Source: Humitalea sp038323655 (GTDB taxonomy: Bacteria; Pseudomonadota; Alphaproteobacteria; Acetobacterales; Acetobacteraceae). From it: DNA of 11,806 nt. Within the stretch, counting starts at the first letter, position 1. Every line of letters begins with the position of its first letter. The notes under the pieces are model-generated. The model did no database searches. It worked only from the letters and a program-made list of their open reading frames with translations, and had not been told where the DNA came from. Made by a program: the position numbers and the translations under genes. Positions 1 through 6,912 of the stretch are shown piece by piece. The stretch spans positions 1-11,806 of the forward strand of contig JBBQHE010000143.1 of the NCBI GenBank assembly GCA_038323655.1. The letters are read 5' to 3'.

Positions 1-186
1 GGTATGGGTGTTCACCAGCCCAGGCATGATCAGCCGGTGCGAGGCATCGAAGACCTCGGCATCCGCCACCATCGTGCCTTCCGGCAGGATGGCGGCGATG
101 CGGCTGTTTTCGACCAGCACCTCGGCATGCGGGGCGGACAGCGCGTCGGGGCTGAGGACCCGCGCGCCGCGCAGCAGCCGGCGCAT
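1..186 (-). CDS. Amidohydrolase, N-terminal fragment (cytosine/guanine deaminase-like or TRZ/ATZ-like)
   Basis: Only the first 62 codons are present; the gene continues past base 1. The fragment opens MRRLLRGARVLSPD and continues with a small beta-rich region (about residues 5-50), the usual N-terminal composite domain of metal-dependent amidohydrolases. It ends in PGLVNTHT at residues 55-62. In this superfamily that motif is normally PGLVNxHxH, which supplies the first two metal-binding histidines; the first is visible at residue 61 and the second would lie just outside the window. Enzymes of this type hydrolyse or deaminate cyclic amides, purines, pyrimidines or triazines in the cytoplasm. 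The substrate cannot be told from this piece. The ATG (184-186) overlaps the stop codon of the upstream binding-protein gene by one base (TGATG), so the two are probably translated together and may share a substrate (inference). Confidence 0.87.
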   Translation of the reverse strand, partial: MRRLLRGARVLSPDALSAPHAEVLVENSRIAAILPEGTMVADAEVFDASHRLIMPGLVNTHT

Positions 187-1193
187 CAGACCGACCGGTC
201 GGCGGGCAGGTAGGCGGCGGTGAACATGCTGGCCGCGGTCGGTGGGGTCGCGATGCCATAGGCCTCGGCATTGACCGAAACCAGCGTCGCGGCGCGGTCC
301 ATGTCCAGCACGCCGAAGCCGCCGGCGCGCACATTGGGCGTCAGGATCGAACGATCCCGCGTCATCGCCCAGCGGCGGGCTTCCAGCGCTTCGTCGAACA
401 GGGGTTCGCGCCGCTTCATCGAGGCCATGCCGGCCACGGGGTCGGCGATCAGCGCGCGCAGCCCCTCGATCGAGGAGCGCACGAAGGCGCGGGCCGTATC
501 CTGGTTGCGCTCCAGCCATTCGGCCCGCACCACGACGGCGCTGCCGTAGAGGTCGAGGCCGTTCTCGGCATAGGGCCAGGCGATGATGTCGGCCTCGGGC
601 AGGCCGATGCCGACCAGGTTGAAATAGACGGTGAACAGAAAGCCCGTCACCGCATCCACCTGGTTCTGCATCAGCATGGTGTCGCGCAGGTTGGCGGCCA
701 TGCTGGTCCAGCGGATGCCGCTGGTGTCGATGCGCGCCGCACGGGCGAAGGCGGGAAACAGGAGCCGCGAGCCCTCGCCCTCGGGCGCGCCCAGGCGCTT
801 GCCCGCGACCTGCTGCACATTGGTGATGCCCGAGCGCTTGGTGGTGACCACCGCGGCCGCCGTGCGGTCGAACACCTGGTAGATCGACACGAGGCGCTTG
901 TCGGGGTTTTCGGCGTTGAACTTCACCGCCCCGCTGATGTCGGCGAAGCCGATGTCATAGGCGCCGCCGGCCACCTTCACCAAGGTATCGCCTGAGCCGA
1001 AGCCGCGATCCATCCGCACCGCGAGCCCGTTCTGGCGGAAGATGCCGCGGTCCTCGGCCAGGCCCCACATCGCGTGGTTGCCCTGCAAGGCCCAGTCGAG
1101 CGCAAAGCGCACAGGCGCCTGGGCGCGGGCATTGTTCAGCGCCGGCACCGACAGGGCGGCGGCGGTCAAAAGGGTGCGGCGGGTCGCGGTCAT
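186..1193 (-). CDS. ABC transporter substrate-binding protein, NMT1/THI5-like (SsuA/TauA/ThiY type)
   Basis: A 335-residue periplasmic solute receptor. The N-terminus MTATRRTLLTAAALSVPAL is an export signal with twin arginines at 5-6 and a likely cleavage after ARA (residues 22-24), so Tat export is possible. The mature protein begins with a strand followed by LDWALQGNHAMWGLAEDRG, then a conserved G-x-GSGDTLVKVAGGAYDIGFADI-type block (about residues 64-86). This is the pattern of NMT1/THI5-like receptors for pyrimidine precursors, sulfonates, nitrate or taurine. The ATG at 1193 is chosen because it starts the signal peptide and has a GGAG nine bases upstream; the reading frame is open to an ATG at 1328, but that extension looks unlike a signal sequence. 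No permease or ATPase gene is visible, so they must lie elsewhere, perhaps beyond base 1. The ligand is unknown; the coupled amidohydrolase hints at a heterocyclic nitrogen compound (inference). Confidence 0.9.
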   Translation of the reverse strand: MTATRRTLLTAAALSVPALNNARAQAPVRFALDWALQGNHAMWGLAEDRGIFRQNGLAVRMDRGFGSGDTLVKVAGGAYDIGFADISGAVKFNAENPDKRLVSIYQVFDRTAAAVVTTKRSGITNVQQVAGKRLGAPEGEGSRLLFPAFARAARIDTSGIRWTSMAANLRDTMLMQNQVDAVTGFLFTVYFNLVGIGLPEADIIAWPYAENGLDLYGSAVVVRAEWLERNQDTARAFVRSSIEGLRALIADPVAGMASMKRREPLFDEALEARRWAMTRDRSILTPNVRAGGFGVLDMDRAATLVSVNAEAYGIATPPTAASMFTAAYLPADRSV

Positions 1194-1202
1194 GGCAGGG
1201 GG

Positions 1203-1206
1203 CTCC
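1203..1206 (-). promoter_or_regulatory. Ribosome binding site of the binding-protein gene
   Basis: Reads GGAG on the minus strand, nine bases before the ATG at 1193-1191. It supports that start over the in-frame ATG at 1328. Confidence 0.55.
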
Positions 1207-1250
1207 GGGCAAATATAGAGAAGGATTGCCCAGCAAGCGGCGGGCCGCCA

Positions 1251-1286
1251 GGGGGGGGCGGCCAGGCCCCGCTGCCCGAGCCCCCC
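1251..1286. other. G8 run and GC hairpin in the divergent spacer
   Basis: In the 150-base spacer between the binding-protein gene and the broken oxygenase, bases 1251-1258 are eight consecutive G. The last six plus C1259 (GGGGGGC, 1253-1259) pair perfectly with GCCCCCC at 1280-1286, leaving a 20-base loop. There is no T run after either arm, so it does not look like a terminator. It could be a cis-acting structure in the leader of the minus-strand gene, or just a GC-rich accident. The rest of the spacer shows no convincing promoter. Confidence 0.3.
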
Positions 1287-1343
1287 GGTTGACCCGGCCG
1301 GCCCATGGCGGCAACACCCGTCGCGCATGCGGCTGGGGTAGAC

Positions 1344-2032
1344 ATGGCAGGCTGGCTGACCTGGATGCGTGCGCCGATCGATGCGATCGGCGTCTTCACC
1401 CAGGCCAAATCATTCCGCGACAATGTGGTGATCGGCAGCCCCCGACTGATGCGGATGGGGCTGCACGTCTGGCGCAGGCGGGTGGCGGCCCAGATGGGCG
1501 GAAGGCGACGCGCCGCGCTGGCGCCGCTGGTTTCGGCCGAGGATGCCGCCGCCCTGCGCCGCGACGGCTTCCTGGTGAAGCCCAACTTCCTGGCCCCGGA
1601 AGTGTTTGCCGCCCTGCGTACCGAAATCCTGGCCAGGGAGGCGCCGGCGCGGGAATTCGTCGATGGCTACAGCCTGACCCGGCTGTTTCCGCTCGACGCC
1701 GCGCGCCTGCGCGGCCTGCCCGCCACCGCCGCCTGGCCTTGGAACGGCGGGTGTCGATCACCGCCTGCCAGGGCCGCGACAGGCTGACGGCCGAAGCCTC
1801 GCTGCGCATCGCCGAGGGCGACATCCACCGGCTGGGCTATGGCCCGCCGCGGGTCCTGAACGTCGCGCCCAATACGCTGGTCATCGCCGATAGCAGCGGC
1901 TTTCACCGCTGCGGCATCCCGACCCGCGGCTGGCACTGTCCCGGCATCCTGCCAGGGCCGGATGGGCGGCTCAGCCTGGCACCAGGACCATCACGGCGGC
2001 CTGGGCGGCGATACCTTGGCCGCGGCCGGTGA
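1344..2032 (+). pseudogene. Decayed phytanoyl-CoA dioxygenase-like gene (frameshift with internal deletion)
   Basis: Reading from ATG 1344 (GGGG at 1335-1338 as a ribosome site), the protein begins MAGWLTWMRAPIDAIGVFTQ and contains LVSAEDAAALRRDGFLVKPN, which resembles the N-terminus of bacterial phytanoyl-CoA dioxygenase-family proteins. After about residue 125 this frame becomes arginine/proline-rich and stops at 1785-1787. From about 1724 a different frame (offset by 2) resumes family-like sequence: LALERRVSITA, then DRLTAEASLRIAEGD, NTLVIADSSGFHRCG, with the distal iron-ligand His in GFH. It runs to a stop at 2030-2032. The section expected between the two parts, with the LHxDTFHP iron-binding motif and the PGSHRL block, is absent (roughly 75 residues, judged from recalled family members). 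The last part also lacks the usual EIWAYGRRNPF-like tail block. Its 3' end overlaps the 3' end of ispDF on the other strand. The product would be inactive as an Fe(II)/2-oxoglutarate oxygenase. The start may alternatively be ATG 1305. Confidence 0.7.
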
Positions 2033-3113
2033 AGCCCAGTCGTTCGGTGGTTGTGGCCTTGACCGAGATGCGGTCGATCCCGACGCCCAGAAGCCCGGCC
2101 AGACGTGCCTGCATGGCTGGCGCGTGGGGGGTGATTTTGGGCTGTTCGCAGATCAGCGTGACGTCGGCGTTGGCCAGCACCCCGCCTGCCTCGGCGATGC
2201 AGCCGGCCGCATGGACCAGGAAGCGCGCGCTGTCGGCGTCCTTCCATTCAGCCTGGCTCGGCGGGAAGAAGCGCCCGATGTCGCCGATACCAAGCGCGCC
2301 ATAGATCGCATCGCACAGCGCATGCAGCCCGACATCGGCATCCGAATGGCCATCCAGGCCCAGCGGATGCGGCACCGTCACGCCGCAGAGCACCAGCGGC
2401 CGCCCGGGCACCAGGCGGTGCACGTCGAAGCCGGTGCCGACGCGCGGCAGCATGGGGCGGGCGAGCAGGCTTTCCATGCGGGACAGATCCTCGGGCCAGG
2501 TGATCTTCACATTGTCGGGGTGGCCCGGCAGGAGTGCGACGGGCATGCCGGCGGCTTCCAGCAGCGAGGCATCGTCGGTCGCGGCGATGGCGGGGTCCTG
2601 GGCCGCGACCAGGGCGGCGTAGCGAAAGGCCTGGGGCGTCTGGGCACGAAACAGGTTGTCGCGCGATACGGTGCCGGCGATCACGCCGGCGGCCCCGCGT
2701 TTTAGCGTTTCGGCCACCGCGAGCGCCGGGATGGCGCCGGGGTGGGTCGCCAGCGCCGCCAGCAGGGCAGGGACCAGCCCCGCGGGCAGGAAGGGGCGGG
2801 CGGCGTCATGCACCAGCACGCTCGCGGGGGGGAGCGCCGCCAGGGCTGCGAGCCCGGCCGCGACGCTGGCCTGGCGGGTGGCGCCGCCGGCGACCGGGGC
2901 CAGGCAGGGCAGGCCGGCCAGCATGGCGGCGACCTCGGCCTGCATCCCCTCAGCGACCACCGGCAGGATCGCGGTGACGCCGCCGTCGCGCAGCAGCGCC
3001 TCGGCGGCGTGGCGCAGCACGGGGCGCCCGGCCAGCAGCGCAAACTGCTTCGGGACCGGCCCGCCGAAGCGGCGGCCAGCGCCGGCGGCGACGAGAATGG
3101 CGATGCAGGTCAT
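1971..3113 (-). CDS. ispDF: Bifunctional IspD/IspF: MEP cytidylyltransferase and MECDP synthase
   Basis: A 380-residue fusion of two non-consecutive enzymes of the MEP isoprenoid pathway, as is usual in Alphaproteobacteria. The IspD half (about 1-220) activates methylerythritol phosphate with CTP: AILVAAGAGRRFGG nucleotide loop, PKQF with K22, HDAARPF with D103, SRDNLFRAQTPQAF and NVKITWPEDL near 201-210. The IspF half (about 224-380) cyclises the CDP product: GTGFDVHRL with metal ligands D230 and H232, HSDADVGLHALCDA with metal ligand H264, and KATTTERLGFTGRG near 352-364. All key residues expected of both halves are present. ATG 3113 lies directly before the conserved domain but has no Shine-Dalgarno site; an in-frame ATG at 3158 has GAGG seven bases upstream and would add 15 residues, though 3 of those 15 codons end in A, unlike the rest. 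The gene is divergent from dusB. Confidence 0.96.
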   Translation of the reverse strand: MTCIAILVAAGAGRRFGGPVPKQFALLAGRPVLRHAAEALLRDGGVTAILPVVAEGMQAEVAAMLAGLPCLAPVAGGATRQASVAAGLAALAALPPASVLVHDAARPFLPAGLVPALLAALATHPGAIPALAVAETLKRGAAGVIAGTVSRDNLFRAQTPQAFRYAALVAAQDPAIAATDDASLLEAAGMPVALLPGHPDNVKITWPEDLSRMESLLARPMLPRVGTGFDVHRLVPGRPLVLCGVTVPHPLGLDGHSDADVGLHALCDAIYGALGIGDIGRFFPPSQAEWKDADSARFLVHAAGCIAEAGGVLANADVTLICEQPKITPHAPAMQARLAGLLGVGIDRISVKATTTERLGFTGRGQGIAAQAAVMVLVPG

Positions 3114-3227
3114 GGCCGCGGATGTGCCGTGCGGCGCGCGGCCTGTCCATCCGCGCATCAGTACGCCTCGTCCGGTGGCAAGGCGCGCATGGACGCTGCG
3201 GGCCGGAGCCTGTAGATTGCCTCGCAA
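3114..3227. other. Divergent spacer between ispDF and dusB
   Basis: This 114-base spacer must carry the starts of both the ispDF transcript and the dusB-ntr operon. I see no convincing -35/-10 pair or sigma-54 (GG-N10-GC with TGGCAC) site. Part of it may be coding if ispDF starts at 3158. Confidence 0.35.
3166..3169 (-). promoter_or_regulatory. Possible ribosome binding site for a longer ispDF start
   Basis: Reads GAGG on the minus strand, seven bases before an in-frame ATG (3158-3156). If used, IspDF gains an N-terminal MRGWTGRAPHGTSAA extension. The usual IspD start is the inner ATG at 3113, which has no such site, so the two lines of evidence disagree. Confidence 0.35.
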
Positions 3228-4283
3228 ATGAGCATTCATACCGAAACCGAGACGCGGCGCCTGGCGCCTATCGACCTGGGCGGGGGGGTCGTGATCCCCA
3301 TACCGGTGATCGTGGCGCCCATGTCGGGCGTCACCGACCTGCCGTTCCGCAGGCTTGCCCGGTCGCTCGGTGCGCCGATGGTGGTCAGCGAGATGATCGC
3401 CTCCGAGGCCATGGTGCGGGAAAACCGCGTCACCCGGCGGATGGCGCAGGTCGATGGCCTGGGCGGTCCGGCCAGCCTGCAACTCGCCGGCTGCGACCCG
3501 GTGGTGATGGGGGAGGCCGCGCGCGCCGCGGTGGATGGCGGGGCCGCCATTGTCGATATCAACTTCGGCTGCCCGGTGAAGAAAGTGGCGGTCGGCCAAT
3601 CGGCGGGCTCCGCGCTGATGCGGGACGAGGTGGCGGCGGCACGGCTGCTGGAGGCAGTGGTCCGCGCCGTGCCGGTGCCGGTGACGCTGAAGATGCGCAT
3701 GGGCTGGGACCACCAGAGCCTGAACGCCCCGCGCCTGGCGCAGATCGCGCAGTCGCTCGGCATCCGCATGGTCACGATCCATGGCCGCACGCGGCAGCAA
3801 TTCTATACCGGGACCGCCGACTGGGGCTTTGTGGCCCGGGTGAAGGAAGCCGTGACCATCCCGGTTATCGTCAACGGCGATATCCTGACGGTGCAGGATG
3901 CCCGCGATGCACTGGCGCAATCGGGCGCCGATGGGGTGATGATCGGCCGCGGCTGCTACGGCCGCCCCTGGCTGCCCCGCGTCATCGCCGCGGCGCTGAC
4001 CGGGGGCGAGGCGGCCGAACCGTCGCTCGCCGAACAATACGCCATCCTGCTGGAGCACCACGCCGCCCTGGTCGCGCATTTCGGCGACCCGGCCGGCATA
4101 CGCATCGCCCGCAAGCACATGGCCTGGTATTCGCGCGGCCTGTTCGGCTCGGCCGACTTCCGCGTCCGCATCAACCAGGCCGAGACCGAGGCCGAGGCGC
4201 GTGAGGTGCTGGCCCGCTTCTATGAACCGCTGATCGAACGCGGCGCTGCGCGCGATGCGACGCCGCAGGACCTGGCGGCATGA
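3228..4283 (+). CDS. dusB: tRNA-dihydrouridine synthase DusB (NifR3)
   Basis: A 351-residue FMN enzyme that reduces uridine to dihydrouridine in the D loop of tRNA (position 17 in E. coli). The TIM-barrel domain begins with VIVAPMSGVTDLPFRRL (about 28-43). NFGCPVKKV carries the catalytic cysteine at C115, followed by KMRMGW (K155, R157), TIHGRTR (H185, R187), VNGDI (216-219, flavin binding) and IGRGCYGRPW (239-248). The C-terminal helical domain continues to ATPQDLAA. Length and motif order are normal for the family. It is the first gene of the ntr operon, the arrangement from which the old name nifR3 comes, and its stop overlaps the ntrB start in ATGA. No good Shine-Dalgarno site precedes the ATG; the nearest GGAG (3205-3208) is 19 bases away. 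Confidence 0.97.
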   Translation: MSIHTETETRRLAPIDLGGGVVIPIPVIVAPMSGVTDLPFRRLARSLGAPMVVSEMIASEAMVRENRVTRRMAQVDGLGGPASLQLAGCDPVVMGEAARAAVDGGAAIVDINFGCPVKKVAVGQSAGSALMRDEVAAARLLEAVVRAVPVPVTLKMRMGWDHQSLNAPRLAQIAQSLGIRMVTIHGRTRQQFYTGTADWGFVARVKEAVTIPVIVNGDILTVQDARDALAQSGADGVMIGRGCYGRPWLPRVIAAALTGGEAAEPSLAEQYAILLEHHAALVAHFGDPAGIRIARKHMAWYSRGLFGSADFRVRINQAETEAEAREVLARFYEPLIERGAARDATPQDLAA

Positions 4284-5437
4284 GCGGCGTCCGCCACAAG
4301 CCGGCCGCCGATGCGCTGGCCAGCGGCGCGCGCAACCTGGCCGCCATCACCGACGGCATCGCCGTGCTGACCGCGCTGCCGATGCCGGTCGTCGTGCTGG
4401 ATGCCGAGGACCGGTTCTGCTTCGCCAACCCGGCCGCCGAATTGTTCTTCGCCCATTCCCTGGTCAGCCTGCGGCACATGGCGTTGTCCGACCTGATCCC
4501 CGGTGACAGCCGGCTGTTCGGCGTGCTGTCCCAGGTGCGGGCGCTGGATGCCCCCGTCTCCGACCACGACCTGTCGCTGGAAAGCCCGCGGTTGCAGCGC
4601 CAGGATGTCGCGGTCCATGCAGCCCCCTATGCCGACCTGCCCGGCGGCATCGTGCTGACGCTGCAGGATGCCAGCACGGCGCAGAAACTCGACCGGCAGT
4701 TGAACTTCCGGGGGGCGGCGCGCGGCGCCTCGGCCATGGCGGCGATGCTGGCGCATGAGGTGAAGAACCCGCTGTCGGGCATACGCGGGGCCGCGCAATT
4801 GTTGGAAGCGGGCGTCGCGGAAGAAGACCGCGAACTCTGCACCCTGATCCAGGAGGAGGTGGACCGTATCCGCAACCTTGTGGAACGCATGGACATGTTC
4901 AGCGAACGCCCGATCGAACGCGTCTCGGTGAATATCCATGAGGTGCTGGACCATGTCCGCCGCGTCGCCCAGCGCGGCTTCGCGTCGCATGTGAAGATCA
5001 CCGAGGACTACGACCCGTCGCTGCCGCCGGTCTGGGCCAATCGCGACCAGTTGGTGCAGATCCTGCTGAACCTGGTGAAGAACGCGGCCGAGGCTGTGCT
5101 GACCCCGGGCGGCGAGATCGTGCTCAGCACCGCCTATCGCCACGGCGTGCGCATCGCGGTGCCGGGGTCGCGCGAGCGCATGCACCTGCCGCTGGAGATC
5201 GCCGTCGCCGACAACGGCCCCGGCATCGCCGAGGCGGTGAAGGCGACGCTGTTCGAACCCTTCGTCACCACCAAGCAGGGTGGTCAGGGGCTGGGGCTGG
5301 CGCTGGTCGCGAAACTGGTCACCGACCAGGGCGGGCTGATCGAATGCGACAGCAGGCCGGGCCGCACGATCTTCCGCCTGTCGCTGGCCAAGCCGCCGGC
5401 AGCCGACCGCCGCCCCAGGCTGCCCGCCCTTGCCTGA
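4280..5437 (+). CDS. ntrB: Nitrogen regulation sensor histidine kinase NtrB
   Basis: A 385-residue soluble histidine kinase/phosphatase that acts on NtrC and, in known systems, is governed by PII protein according to nitrogen status. There are no membrane segments. The N-terminal PAS-type sensory region spans about 25-130 (PMPVVVLDAEDRFCFANPAA). The HisKA domain has MLAHEVKNPLSGIRGAAQLL with the phosphoacceptor H159. The ATPase domain shows the N box LLNLVKNAAEA (N268), G1 box DNGPGI (311-316), F box FEPFVTTK (325-332) and G2 box GQGLGLA (335-341). All catalytic boxes are intact. The stretch RHGVRIAVPGSRERMHLP (about 287-304) between the N and G1 boxes is a slightly long loop. Translation starts inside the dusB stop (ATGA), so the two are coupled. 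It is followed after 24 bases by its partner ntrC. Confidence 0.97.
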   Translation: MSGVRHKPAADALASGARNLAAITDGIAVLTALPMPVVVLDAEDRFCFANPAAELFFAHSLVSLRHMALSDLIPGDSRLFGVLSQVRALDAPVSDHDLSLESPRLQRQDVAVHAAPYADLPGGIVLTLQDASTAQKLDRQLNFRGAARGASAMAAMLAHEVKNPLSGIRGAAQLLEAGVAEEDRELCTLIQEEVDRIRNLVERMDMFSERPIERVSVNIHEVLDHVRRVAQRGFASHVKITEDYDPSLPPVWANRDQLVQILLNLVKNAAEAVLTPGGEIVLSTAYRHGVRIAVPGSRERMHLPLEIAVADNGPGIAEAVKATLFEPFVTTKQGGQGLGLALVAKLVTDQGGLIECDSRPGRTIFRLSLAKPPAADRRPRLPALA

Positions 5438-5461
5438 CGCACACTGAGGATGGACCTACCC

Positions 5462-6907
<1,446 letters not shown>

Positions 6908-6912
6908 CGGCG

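Noticed and set aside
1212..1217. TATATT on the minus strand as a -10 box for the binding-protein gene
   Set aside because: The best -35 candidate (TTGCTG) is only 13 bases away, and a start from here would cut into the ribosome site. It may be only an AT-rich island.
1289..1294. TTGACC as a -35 box for the broken oxygenase gene
   Set aside because: The sequence at the right distance (CAACAC) is not a -10 box.
1941..1961. CCGGC/GCCGG inverted repeat after the ispDF stop as a terminator
   Set aside because: Only five pairs with an 11-base loop and no T run on either strand; such repeats are common by chance at this GC content.
3114..4118. Upstream extension of the ispDF frame under dusB
   Set aside because: The frame stays open only because it mirrors the dusB codons. 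The conserved IspD domain starts at 3113, and the added sequence has no family-like content.
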